Assembly (NCBI GenBank): GCA_036637375.1
Contig: JAVWMQ010000010.1
Span: forward strand, 1-45,192
Length of the DNA: 45,192 nucleotides
Direction of reading: 5' to 3'
DNA from: JAVWMQ01 sp036637375
Lineage (GTDB): Bacteria; Bacillota; Clostridia; Peptostreptococcales; Anaerovoracaceae
Shown: in pieces, positions 1 through 8,574 of the stretch
Layout of the letters: every line of letters begins with the position of its first letter
Position numbering within the stretch: position 1 is the stretch's first letter
Notes under the pieces: model-generated
The model's database searches: none
What the model saw: the letters and a program-made list of their open reading frames with translations, nothing else
What the model was told of the DNA's origin: nothing
Position numbers and translations under genes: made by a program

Positions 1-15
1 CTAAATAAACTAAGT

Positions 16-56
16 AGAACCAATTTGAGAACTATACTCTCAAATTGGTTCTTTTG
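16..56 (+). terminator. Rho-independent terminator of an upstream gene
   Basis: A perfect 15-bp stem (16-30 pairs with 38-52) encloses the 7-nt loop at 31-37 and is followed by a short T-run at 52-55. The gene it ends lies outside the window. The left flank is A-rich, so it could also work weakly in the other direction. Confidence 0.8.
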
Positions 57-91
57 TCCACTATGTTTATGGCTACAAGAATGAATAGTCC

Positions 92-120
92 TTGAAATAA
101 AAATAGTTTTCTTATATACT
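92..120 (+). promoter_or_regulatory. Sigma-A promoter for the ABC-F gene
   Basis: TTGAAA at 92-97 and TATACT at 115-120 are separated by exactly 17 bp. Transcription would start near 127, about 30 nt before the ATG at 159. Confidence 0.75.
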
Positions 121-158
121 AAATGTAGTAATTAGATAAAGATATTTGGGAGAAAAAT

Positions 159-1715
159 ATGAGTATATTAACAGTTAAGAACTTATCACATGGCTTTGGG
201 GACAGAGCTATTTTTAATGATGTATCCTTTAGACTTTTGAAGGGGGAACACATTGGACTTATTGGAGCAAACGGAGAAGGCAAGTCAACGTTTATGAATA
301 TAGTAACAGACAGACTAATGCCAGATGAAGGCGAAGTTTTGTGGGGCAAGAACGTTAGAGTTGGCTACCTAGATCAGCACACATCACTAGAAAAGGGAAT
401 GACAGTTAGAGATGTACTGAAATCGGCATTTTCATTTCTATTTGAACTAGAGGATAGAATGAACAAGATTTGTGATGAACTTGGTACTGCAGATCCAGAA
501 ATTATGGACAGCTTAATGGAGGAGCTTGGAGAAATCCAGGATCTACTAACAGCACATGACTTCTATATAATAGATGCTAAGGTTGAGGAAGTTGCAAGAG
601 CACTTGGACTACTAGATATTGGCCTTGAATCTGACGTAACAGACCTAAGCGGAGGACAGAGAACTAAGACACTATTAGCGAAGCTTTTGCTAGAAAAGCC
701 AGATATTTTGCTACTAGACGAGCCTACAAACTATCTTGACGAAGAACATATAACTTGGCTAAAGAGATATTTGCAGGAGTACGAAAACGCATTTATACTA
801 ATCAGTCATGACATACCTTTCCTAAACAGCGTAATTAATATAATTTATCATATGGAAAACCAGGAACTAAATAGATACGTTGGTGACTATGACAAGTTCC
901 AAGAAGTTTATGAGGTCAAAAAATCTCAGCTAGAGGCAGCATACAAAAGACAGCAGCAGGAAATCAGCGAGCTAAAGGACTTCGTTGCTAGAAACAAGGC
1001 TAGAGTTTCAACAAGGAATATGGCAATGTCCAGACAAAAAAAGCTAGATAATATGGATGTTATTGAGCTAGCGGCAGAGAAACCAAAGCCAGAGTTCAGA
1101 TTCCTAAAGGGCAAGACATCGGGCAAACATATTTTTGAAGCCAAAGATCTTGTAATTGGTTATGATGAACCACTTTCAAGACCTTTAAACTTGGATTTGC
1201 AAAGGGGACAGAAGGTAGCTTTAGTGGGAGCCAATGGTATTGGTAAGACAACTTTATTAAAGAGTTTGTTAGGGCTAATACCACCATTATCAGGCAAGGT
1301 AGATAGAGGCGAAAACTTGCTTCTTGGATATTTTGAACAGGAAATGGAGCCTGGGAACACAAAGACTTGCATTGACGAGGTTTGGGACGAATTCCCTTCA
1401 TTGAGACAGGTTGAAATCCGTTCAGCCCTTGCCAAATGTGGGCTTACAACTAAGCATATCGAAAGCCAGGTCAGAGTTCTTAGCGGTGGTGAACAAGCAA
1501 AGGTTAGACTTTGCAAGCTTCTAAATAGAGAAAGCAATGTTTTGTTGTTGGACGAGCCTACTAATCACCTTGACCAAGACGCAAAGGAAGAATTAAAGAG
1601 AGCTCTCAAAGAATACACAGGTACAATTTTGCTTATATGTCATGAACCAGAATTTTATCAAGATGTTGTTTCAGAGGTTTGGAACTGTCAGGAGTGGACA
1701 ACTAAGATAATTTAA
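159..1715 (+). CDS. ABC-F family ATPase (YkpA/YbiT-like)
   Basis: A soluble protein of 518 residues with two ABC nucleotide-binding domains and no membrane segments, which is the ABC-F pattern of ribosome-associated translation factors and antibiotic-resistance proteins. Domain 1 has Walker A GANGEGKST at residues 36-44, signature LSGGQ and Walker B followed by DEPTNYLD. Domain 2 has GANGIGKTT near residue 357, LSGGEQ and DEPTNHLD. The charged linker between the domains (about residues 240-310) is rich in Lys, Arg and Gln, as expected for the P-site tRNA-interaction motif. Length and the short C-terminus fit the YkpA/YbiT group. Whether it protects ribosomes from a drug or is a housekeeping factor cannot be read from sequence. 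It sits just upstream of a two-component/ABC module that has its own promoter. Confidence 0.88.
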   Translation: MSILTVKNLSHGFGDRAIFNDVSFRLLKGEHIGLIGANGEGKSTFMNIVTDRLMPDEGEVLWGKNVRVGYLDQHTSLEKGMTVRDVLKSAFSFLFELEDRMNKICDELGTADPEIMDSLMEELGEIQDLLTAHDFYIIDAKVEEVARALGLLDIGLESDVTDLSGGQRTKTLLAKLLLEKPDILLLDEPTNYLDEEHITWLKRYLQEYENAFILISHDIPFLNSVINIIYHMENQELNRYVGDYDKFQEVYEVKKSQLEAAYKRQQQEISELKDFVARNKARVSTRNMAMSRQKKLDNMDVIELAAEKPKPEFRFLKGKTSGKHIFEAKDLVIGYDEPLSRPLNLDLQRGQKVALVGANGIGKTTLLKSLLGLIPPLSGKVDRGENLLLGYFEQEMEPGNTKTCIDEVWDEFPSLRQVEIRSALAKCGLTTKHIESQVRVLSGGEQAKVRLCKLLNRESNVLLLDEPTNHLDQDAKEELKRALKEYTGTILLICHEPEFYQDVVSEVWNCQEWTTKII

Positions 1716-1724
1716 TGGTATAAT
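1695..1724 (+). promoter_or_regulatory. Promoter of the two-component/ABC operon
   Basis: TGGACA (1695-1700) and TATAAT (1719-1724) lie 18 bp apart, with TGG directly before the -10, making it an extended -10 promoter. The -35 lies inside the last codons of the ABC-F gene. A strong ribosome site (AAGGATGGGG) follows before the ATG at 1761. Confidence 0.7.
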
Positions 1725-1760
1725 ATTTCATTAGATATAACCAGAAAGGATGGGGATATA

Positions 1761-2450
1761 ATGACAAAGATATTATTAGTAGAAGACGATAAAACAATAA
1801 TTGAGAATCTAAAGGAGCTACTTAAAATCGAGGGATATGAGGTTGTAACTGCTATGAGACAGGCAGATGCACTAGATATTCTAGACGAAGAGCGTTTTGA
1901 CTTGATTTTACTTGATATTTCTCTTCCAGATGGAAGTGGATATGCGATTTGTTCAGCTGCTAAGGCTGAAATGGAAACAAACAAGAACAAGGAAACACCA
2001 GTAATATTTATTACAGCATACGATGATGAGGCAAGTGCAGTAACAGGGCTTGATATGGGTGCAGATGATTATATTACTAAACCATTTAGACCAAGAGAAC
2101 TTGTTTCAAGAATTAAGGGAACTCTCCGTAAATCAGGCAAGACTAAGTCTATAATAGAGATTGCGGATTTAAAGGTAGATTCTCTAAAGGGAACAGTGCA
2201 CAAAAGTGGACAGGAAATATTTCTTTCTGTTTTGGAATACAGATTATTGCTTGTATTCTTAAACAACAAGGGTATTGTTTTGTCTAGAAATAAATTACTA
2301 GAAGAAATATGGGATATTGCAGGTGAATTTGTTAATGACAATACTCTGACTGTGTATATCAAAAGATTAAGAGAAAAGATCGAAGATGATCCTCAAAAAC
2401 CTGAGATTATTAAAACAGTCAGGGGTCTTGGATACAAGGTGGGTGAATAA
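1761..2450 (+). CDS. OmpR-family response regulator
   Basis: 229 residues. The N-terminal receiver domain (about 1-120) has the acidic pair E8-D9-D10, the probable phospho-acceptor D52 in LLLDISLPDG, and the conserved Lys in ITKPF. The C-terminal half (about 130-229) is a winged-helix DNA-binding domain ending in the typical VRGLGYKV motif. The stop codon directly abuts the GTG start of the sensor kinase, so the two are translated together. By context it probably regulates the ABC transporter genes downstream and possibly its own promoter. The family is certain; the signal is unknown. Confidence 0.93.
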   Translation: MTKILLVEDDKTIIENLKELLKIEGYEVVTAMRQADALDILDEERFDLILLDISLPDGSGYAICSAAKAEMETNKNKETPVIFITAYDDEASAVTGLDMGADDYITKPFRPRELVSRIKGTLRKSGKTKSIIEIADLKVDSLKGTVHKSGQEIFLSVLEYRLLLVFLNNKGIVLSRNKLLEEIWDIAGEFVNDNTLTVYIKRLREKIEDDPQKPEIIKTVRGLGYKVGE

Positions 2451-3470
2451 GTGATCTTTTTGAGAAATAAAGAAGTGAAAAAAACAGTAACTTTTTTGGT
2501 AATATTGACGGTTTTCTTTACAACCATAGGCGCAGTAGTTAGCTCTCACTGCGGCTTTGTGGTGTTTATGACTTCCGTCATTTTTAGTTGTGTCAACATA
2601 TTTTCCATGAAATACAGATATGGCAAAATTGCAGAAATATCCGAAATGATAGATATGATTTTGCATAGTGAGGAGTTTGTACTCTTTGAAGATACCAACG
2701 AAGGGGAGTTTGCAGTCCTTGAAAGTGAAATCAAAAAGATGACAGTTAGACTTAGGGAGCATGCATTCTTGCTCCAAAAGGAAAAAATTTATTTGACTGA
2801 TTCAATTGCAGATATTTCTCATCAGCTTAGAACACCGCTTACTACAATTAATCTAATAATGTCATTTTTGAGGAAAAACGACCTTGATGTTATGGATAGA
2901 ATGAAGTATGTAAATGAAATTAACAAACACCTTAACAGAATTGATTGGCTAATATCAAGTCTACTCAAAATATCCAAGATTGATGCAAATACAGCTGTAT
3001 TTAAACGTGAAAAGGTAGATGTTTCAAAGGTAATATCCAAGGCAATCGAGCCTCTAATGGTACCGATGGAAATTCGAGACCAGGTTTTTGATTTTGCATC
3101 TATGGGTAATGAAACGTTTTGGGGCGATACAAACTGGTCCGTTGAGGCAGTTAGTAACATAATCAAAAATTGCTCTGAGCATACAGGTGAAGGCGGGCAC
3201 ATTTCAGTTAGGGCAAAAGAAAACGTGCTATATACTGAAATTGTAATTGAGGACAATGGTTCTGGCATAGATAAAGAGGACTTGCCACATTTGTTTGAAA
3301 GGTTTTATAAGGGGAAATCCTCTGCGGATTCTTCAGTTGGAATTGGACTTGCCCTAACCAAAATGATTATTCAAGCGCAAAACGGAAGTATTAAGGCGGA
3401 GAATAGAAAGACGGCAGGTAGTAGGTTTATAATTAGATTCTACAAGGGGGTATCACATGGAAATTCTTAG
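2451..3470 (+). CDS. Sensor histidine kinase, intramembrane-sensing type
   Basis: 339 residues, GTG start immediately after the regulator's TAA. Two membrane helices (about 11-30 and 34-52) are joined by only a few residues, so there is almost no outside sensor domain. This is the layout of BceS-like intramembrane-sensing kinases, which receive their signal from a partner ABC transporter. The kinase core follows: H-box SHQLRTPLT with H124, an N-box around NIIKNCSEHT, DNGSGI, the F-box ERFYKG and GIGLAL. The 3' end overlaps the ATPase gene by 14 bp. Signalling through the downstream transporter is inferred from architecture and gene order. Confidence 0.9.
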   Translation: MIFLRNKEVKKTVTFLVILTVFFTTIGAVVSSHCGFVVFMTSVIFSCVNIFSMKYRYGKIAEISEMIDMILHSEEFVLFEDTNEGEFAVLESEIKKMTVRLREHAFLLQKEKIYLTDSIADISHQLRTPLTTINLIMSFLRKNDLDVMDRMKYVNEINKHLNRIDWLISSLLKISKIDANTAVFKREKVDVSKVISKAIEPLMVPMEIRDQVFDFASMGNETFWGDTNWSVEAVSNIIKNCSEHTGEGGHISVRAKENVLYTEIVIEDNGSGIDKEDLPHLFERFYKGKSSADSSVGIGLALTKMIIQAQNGSIKAENRKTAGSRFIIRFYKGVSHGNS

Positions 3471-4137
3471 AGCTATTAATATTTCCAAAGTATATGGAAC
3501 AGGAGAAAACCAGGTAGAAGCGTTAAAGGGTATAAGCTTTAGTGTCAAAAAGGGTGAGTTTGTGGCAATTATGGGGCCATCTGGTTCAGGGAAATCAACA
3601 TTGCTACACATACTTGGTGGAGTAGACAGACCAGATAGCGGCGCTGTATATATTGATGGCGAAAACATTTATGAAAAAACCACTGATGAACTGGCAATTT
3701 TTAGAAGGCGACAGGTAGGTCTTGTGTATCAGTTTTACAACTTGATACCTGTTTTGGACGTTGCCGAAAACATTACTTTGCCCGTTTTGATAGATGGTAG
3801 AGAAATTAACCAAACGAGGGTTGATGAGCTAATAGGAATCTTGAACCTAAAGGAGAGAGCGTCCTTCTTGCCTGAGCAGCTTTCTGGTGGACAACAGCAA
3901 AGAGTGTCTATTGGGAGAGCCTTAATTAATGCGCCAGCAATCGTATTAGCCGATGAACCAACGGGTAACCTTGACAGCAAGAATTCACAGGAAGTTTTAG
4001 AGCTATTTAAGCTGTCTAACAAAAAATATAAGCAGACAATAATAATAATAACCCATGATGAAGAAATTGCACTTCAAGCGGATAGAATTATCACTATTGA
4101 TGATGGGATAATCCTTAGAGATGAGGAGAACAAATAA
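3457..4137 (+). CDS. ABC transporter ATP-binding protein (MacB/LolD/BceA type)
   Basis: 226 residues, the usual length for this class. Visible motifs are Walker A GPSGSGKST (40-48), the Q-loop in VYQFYNL, signature LSGGQ (142-146), Walker B with DEPTGNLD (166-173) and the switch histidine in ITHD. A strong AGGGGG ribosome site lies inside the end of the kinase gene, and the reading frames overlap by 14 bp. The permease ATG follows the stop codon directly. The protein powers the FtsX-type permease encoded next, in a type VII ABC (mechanotransmission) system. Confidence 0.93.
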   Translation: MEILRAINISKVYGTGENQVEALKGISFSVKKGEFVAIMGPSGSGKSTLLHILGGVDRPDSGAVYIDGENIYEKTTDELAIFRRRQVGLVYQFYNLIPVLDVAENITLPVLIDGREINQTRVDELIGILNLKERASFLPEQLSGGQQQRVSIGRALINAPAIVLADEPTGNLDSKNSQEVLELFKLSNKKYKQTIIIITHDEEIALQADRIITIDDGIILRDEENK

Positions 4138-6624
4138 ATGAATGTCTTTAAAAAAACAACAGTAATGACACTACGAAAGAATAAGATGCGAACAAGGGTA
4201 ACTTTGATTGGTGTTATTCTTTTTGTTGCCACAATTACTGGTATTTTGTTTTTTGCGACAAGCTTTCATTCTTATATCACAAGGGATATGGTGTCAAGGA
4301 GTGGCGACTGGTGTGTCGCAATTGAGGACTTGAACCCTGAGGTCACAAGGGATATTACGGGTAATAAGGATGGATTTGGCGAAGTTAGATCCATTGGCTA
4401 TGGAGCTTTTTATAATACTGTAAACCCACAAAAACCATATATATTTGTTGCAGATTATAGCGACAATATGAAAGAAATATCAAAGATTAATTTAATAAGT
4501 GGTAGGATGCCCAAAAACAGCAAAGAAGTTGTGGTTTCCGAACATTTGCTAGACCAAGTTGGTGAAGAATTTGGTGAAGGTAATACATTTAGTATTTCAA
4601 TGGGTAACAGGATTAGCACTTCTGAGGGATTTGAACTTGGACAATTTGACAGGTATGACCCTGCCAGAGAGGCGTTTATAGGGACAGGAACTAAAAGCTA
4701 TACCGTTGTAGGTGTTTGCAGGAGAACTGCAATTGAACCTTATTTGGCGCCAGGTTATACAGTAATAACTAAGGACAAAAACGCTACAGTGGATAAGCAA
4801 TATACATTTATCAAAAGCGAATATTACGAAAAAATCGAAGAATATATAAATAAAGGTTATTTAGTTGATAATAACAAAATGCACTTAAACGAGAATCTAT
4901 TGAAACTAAAGGGAGAACTTGGTGAATCTGGCTTTAATAACGCACTGTTTGGACTTGCAGGGGTATTAATACTTTTGGTTTTGATTGGTGCTATAATGCT
5001 AATATATAATGCGTTTAGTATTTCAGTAAAAGAGAGAGGCAGGCAGCTTGCAATTCTGGCTTCGGCTGGGGCAACTGGCAAACAGCTTAGATACACGATT
5101 ATTTACGAGGGAACATTCCTTGGTATGATCGGGATTCCTGCTGGAATTTGTTTTGGCGTAATTGAAACACAAATAATAATTAACTTTATACAGAGAAATA
5201 CACAGGTGTTCAAAACAGATCTAGGGACAAAGCTGTTATTAGATGTGCCAATGTGGGGGCTTTTGACAGTAGCATTGATTTCAATATTACTTTTAACTCT
5301 AGCCCTAATTTTGCCAGCACGAGAAGTAGCGAAAACAGTTCCTCTCTTTGACAAGAATATTGCCAATGAGCGACCGCTTAGCAAAGAAGAGGTAGAACCA
5401 CACAAGATTATCAAAAAATATTTAGGAACAGAAGCATACATTGCAAACAAAAATTTTAGGAGAAACAAGAAACAATATCTAACGACGATTATTTCATTAA
5501 GCCTTAGCATTGTTGTGTTTATGACAGCAACAGCTTTTTCTAGTTACCTAAAGTCTGGACTAAACGGAGTTTTTGGGGAGATTGACACATACGATATTGT
5601 TTACAGGGGAGATACCAAAGAAGAAACAGAGGCAGCGTATATGAAACTATCCTTAGCTGAGGGGATTTCAAGTAGTTTAAACTATTATTCTGTGGAACTA
5701 TCTAATGGATTTGGAGATTTCAACAATATTGGTAATGTAATTGTGCTTGATGACAAGTCCTTTGGTGAATATCTAAGGGAAAACAAAATCAGTGAAGATG
5801 GTATGTTTGATGATAAATCGCCTAAATTTGTGGCGATAACTTCATACTGGACATATAACGATAGAACAGGCAAATTCGAGTTAAAGGATATGTATGGCAA
5901 ATCCCATAGACCAACTCATATGACGGGTGTCGTTAATGGTATGCGTCTAAACCTTGAAATTTCAGGGTATGCCAAGATTCCTCCAAAAGGTGTAAGTGAG
6001 GTTGTAAACAGACCAACGGTTATAGCCTCAAAAGCTGCCGTTAATGATATGCTCACACATCTAGGGGCAACGAGTTCAGGCTCAGCAGCGTTTTTTAGTG
6101 GCAAAGATCCAGATGCCACATTTGAAGCTATGAAGATTATTTGTAGGGAAAACGGATTTGCCACAAGTAAATTAGAAAACACGTCAGCTCAGAGGGATGA
6201 GCTTAGAGGATTGCTTTTAGTTGTTAAGCTATTTGCTTATGGGTTTATCACATTGTTATCTTTGATAGCAGCGGCAAATGTAATAAACTCGATTTCAACT
6301 AATATGGAGAGGCGTAAACTTGAGTTTGCAACCTATCTGGCAATTGGAATGAGTCATAGAAGTTTCAAAAAAATGTTAGTTTATGAAACTTTCTATCTTG
6401 GATTTAGAGCCTTAATAGCAGGTCTACCTGTTGGGATTTTGGCGACCATGGCTGTTTATAGATTTGGGATAATTGCCCCAGTAACAAGATATATGATTCC
6501 AATTTACAGTATTACAACGTCAATAATAGTTGTGTTTACTATAGTATTTTCTACTATGCTATTTGCATTTAGAAAACTAAAAGCAGAGGAACTTGCAACA
6601 ATTTTAAAAAATAAAAATTTCTAA
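4138..6624 (+). CDS. ABC transporter permease with two FtsX domains
   Basis: 828 residues. The protein is two copies of the same unit: one helix, a large outside domain, then three helices. The first unit has a helix at about 18-40, an outside domain of about 220 residues, then helices between about 265 and 390. The second has a helix near 445, a second outside domain and three helices ending at the C-terminus. This duplicated FtsX/MacB topology differs from classical BceB (ten helices, one large loop). Together with the intramembrane-sensing kinase, it suggests a system that detects or removes an envelope-active peptide or lipid. The substrate is not readable. Confidence 0.88.
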   Translation: MNVFKKTTVMTLRKNKMRTRVTLIGVILFVATITGILFFATSFHSYITRDMVSRSGDWCVAIEDLNPEVTRDITGNKDGFGEVRSIGYGAFYNTVNPQKPYIFVADYSDNMKEISKINLISGRMPKNSKEVVVSEHLLDQVGEEFGEGNTFSISMGNRISTSEGFELGQFDRYDPAREAFIGTGTKSYTVVGVCRRTAIEPYLAPGYTVITKDKNATVDKQYTFIKSEYYEKIEEYINKGYLVDNNKMHLNENLLKLKGELGESGFNNALFGLAGVLILLVLIGAIMLIYNAFSISVKERGRQLAILASAGATGKQLRYTIIYEGTFLGMIGIPAGICFGVIETQIIINFIQRNTQVFKTDLGTKLLLDVPMWGLLTVALISILLLTLALILPAREVAKTVPLFDKNIANERPLSKEEVEPHKIIKKYLGTEAYIANKNFRRNKKQYLTTIISLSLSIVVFMTATAFSSYLKSGLNGVFGEIDTYDIVYRGDTKEETEAAYMKLSLAEGISSSLNYYSVELSNGFGDFNNIGNVIVLDDKSFGEYLRENKISEDGMFDDKSPKFVAITSYWTYNDRTGKFELKDMYGKSHRPTHMTGVVNGMRLNLEISGYAKIPPKGVSEVVNRPTVIASKAAVNDMLTHLGATSSGSAAFFSGKDPDATFEAMKIICRENGFATSKLENTSAQRDELRGLLLVVKLFAYGFITLLSLIAAANVINSISTNMERRKLEFATYLAIGMSHRSFKKMLVYETFYLGFRALIAGLPVGILATMAVYRFGIIAPVTRYMIPIYSITTSIIVVFTIVFSTMLFAFRKLKAEELATILKNKNF

Positions 6625-6628
6625 GTTG

Positions 6629-6670
6629 TAACAATTATAGATTTGAAAAACATTTGTGGTATAATTGTTA
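6629..6670 (+). promoter_or_regulatory. Extended -10 promoter inside an 11-bp inverted repeat
   Basis: TATAAT at 6660-6665 is preceded by TGG (6657-6659), an extended -10. The nearest TTGAAA (6643-6648) is only 11 bp upstream, too close to be its -35, so the extended -10 probably dominates. An exact 11-bp inverted repeat (6629-6639 and 6660-6670) covers the -10. It could bind a regulator or be chance in AT-rich DNA. Confidence 0.5.
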
Positions 6671-6690
6671 GGTAAAAAAGGTAAAAGAGA

Positions 6691-7164
6691 ATGGCTAAAA
6701 AAAGTAAAGGGAGAACCCGCAAATTTAATAGCAGTTCTGATGTCATTGATTTTAGAGAAGCGAGAAATAAACGTGCCAAAAAGAGAACAACTGGCAGAGT
6801 TAAAGACAAAAAATCAAAGAGGAGAGAAGAGAGGCGACCAAAGGTTAAGCGTGAAGGCCCTCTAACACCAAGACAAAAGAAACAAAGAGCGAGAAAAGTA
6901 TTGCTATATTTAATAATAGCTTTAGTTTTGGTTTTAGGAATTGGTGTTTCTAGCTACAAGATATTTAAGCTAAAGGCAGAAGAAAGACAATTAAAGGCGG
7001 AGCAGATAAAACTAAAGACAGAACTGTCAGAATTACAAAGAGAAGCGGCAAACAAGGATAACAAAAACTACATTGAGCAACAAGCGAGAAAACAGTTGCA
7101 CTTAATTATGCCAGGAGAAATTCTGTATGTTTTGCCAGAGGAGAATTCGGGAGATGAAGATTAA
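6691..7164 (+). CDS. DivIC/FtsB-family septum formation initiator protein
   Basis: 157 residues with the fold order of divisome bitopic proteins: a very basic cytoplasmic tail (about 1-68, mostly Lys and Arg), one membrane helix (about 69-90) and an outside coiled coil (about 92-125). The end matches the DivIC family pattern (a helix then ILYVLPEE). It would recruit FtsL and septal synthases to the division site. The tail of about 68 residues is long for the family. Its 3' end overlaps the start of ribonuclease M5 by 11 bp, so it is transcribed with rnmV and rsmA. Confidence 0.82.
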   Translation: MAKKSKGRTRKFNSSSDVIDFREARNKRAKKRTTGRVKDKKSKRREERRPKVKREGPLTPRQKKQRARKVLLYLIIALVLVLGIGVSSYKIFKLKAEERQLKAEQIKLKTELSELQREAANKDNKNYIEQQARKQLHLIMPGEILYVLPEENSGDED

Positions 7165-7690
7165 AGAAGTAATTGTCGTTGAAGGTAGAGATGATACTAC
7201 TGCAGTGACAAGGGCTGTAAATGCTGATACTATTGAAACTCATGGTTTTGGAATAAGGAAGGAAACGTGGGATCTAATACAAAGAGCATATGACAGCAGA
7301 GGTATAATTATTTTTACAGATCCTGATTACTCAGGAGAAGAAATTAGAAGGAAGCTATCGGAGAGATTTAAAGGCGCAAAGCATGCACACCTACATAGAG
7401 ATGATGCAAAAAAGGGAGATGACATTGGTATTGAAAATGCCAATGACGAAGCGATAATAAATGCACTTAGCCTTGCTAAAGCCGAAAGCAAAGAGCGCAA
7501 AGAAATTTTTAATAATAGGCATATGCAAGAATTTGGGCTTACAGGTATGGCGGATTCAGCACAAAGGAGAAGGCAACTTGGCAAGGCTCTAGGAATTGGA
7601 TATGGCAATTGTGGTGGTTTCCTAAGGAAACTTAATCAATATGATATTACTATGGAAGAATTTTTGAGCGCAGTGAAAGGATTAAAATGA
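7154..7690 (+). CDS. rnmV: Ribonuclease M5
   Basis: 178 residues. It removes the ends of the 5S rRNA precursor. The N-terminal Toprim domain shows the catalytic Glu in VVEGRDD and the metal-binding pair in FTDPDYSGE. I use the ATG at 7154: it lies 10 nt after a good AGAGGAGA site and gives the usual MKIKEVIVVEG start, whereas an in-frame ATG at 7127 would add nine unrelated residues. The ATGA overlap with rsmA and the rnmV-rsmA order are conserved in Firmicutes. Confidence 0.92.
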   Translation: MKIKEVIVVEGRDDTTAVTRAVNADTIETHGFGIRKETWDLIQRAYDSRGIIIFTDPDYSGEEIRRKLSERFKGAKHAHLHRDDAKKGDDIGIENANDEAIINALSLAKAESKERKEIFNNRHMQEFGLTGMADSAQRRRQLGKALGIGYGNCGGFLRKLNQYDITMEEFLSAVKGLK

Positions 7691-8556
7691 AACTATATTC
7701 ACCTAAGACAATTAGAGATATAAAGGAAATACATGGATTTAGATTGAGCAAAAGTTTAGGTCAAAACTTTTTGACGGACAAAAACATAATCGACAAGATA
7801 ATTGATGAATCTATGATTGACTCCAATGATTTAGTTATCGAAATTGGACCAGGAATTGGCGTTATAACTTATGAAGCATGCCAAAAAGCAAGGCGTGTCA
7901 TTGCTGTGGAAATAGACAAGAATTTAATTCCAATTTTGGACAGGACATTAGGTGAGTTTGATAATGTTACAGTTATTAACAAAGATATACTAAAGACAAG
8001 CCTAACAGAAATCATAGCTGAGGCGAGGGAAGCTGATCCTGAAATCAAAAATGTTAGGGTTATTGGTAACTTGCCATATTACATAACTACACCAATTATA
8101 ATGAAGATACTAGAGGAAGGTGCGCCGGTTTCAAGTATAACAATTATGATGCAAAAGGAAGTTGCAGATAGGATTTTGGCAGAACCAAGTACAAAGGCGA
8201 GGGGGGCTTTATCAGTTGCAGTACAGTATTATTGCACTGTTTCTAGAGTTGCTAATGTACCAAAAGAAGTGTTTATGCCAGTTCCAAAGGTAGACTCAAC
8301 AGTGCTTAGGTTAGATCTTAGAGATCAAAGGCCAGTTAACCTATTGGACGAAAAAATATTTTTTAGATGTGTAAAGAGTGGATTTGGACAAAGGCGCAAA
8401 ACTTTGTCAAATTCTTTGACTGGACCATCAGGGTTTGAGAAGAATGTAGTTTTAGATGCGCTTACCAAGGCAGGAATCGAGCCAAACAGGAGGGCTGAAA
8501 CACTGTCCATCGTTGAGTTTGCTGAAATTGCTAACGAAATCAAAAAAAGTGAATAA
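7687..8556 (+). CDS. rsmA: 16S rRNA dimethyladenosine transferase
   Basis: 289 residues, normal for RsmA/KsgA, which dimethylates two adjacent adenines near the 3' end of 16S rRNA during small-subunit maturation. Seen: the entry motif KSLGQNFL, the SAM-binding IEIGPGIGVIT, and the catalytic NLPYYI motif, followed by the small helical C-terminal domain. It starts in a 4-base ATGA overlap with rnmV. Nothing is missing or unusual. Confidence 0.96.
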   Translation: MKLYSPKTIRDIKEIHGFRLSKSLGQNFLTDKNIIDKIIDESMIDSNDLVIEIGPGIGVITYEACQKARRVIAVEIDKNLIPILDRTLGEFDNVTVINKDILKTSLTEIIAEAREADPEIKNVRVIGNLPYYITTPIIMKILEEGAPVSSITIMMQKEVADRILAEPSTKARGALSVAVQYYCTVSRVANVPKEVFMPVPKVDSTVLRLDLRDQRPVNLLDEKIFFRCVKSGFGQRRKTLSNSLTGPSGFEKNVVLDALTKAGIEPNRRAETLSIVEFAEIANEIKKSE

Positions 8557-8574
8557 TATAAGAGGAGATATAAC

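Noticed and set aside
7127..7153. Longer start of ribonuclease M5 at 7127
   Set aside because: The ATG at 7154 has a better ribosome site and gives the conserved N-terminus; the extra nine residues are not family-like.
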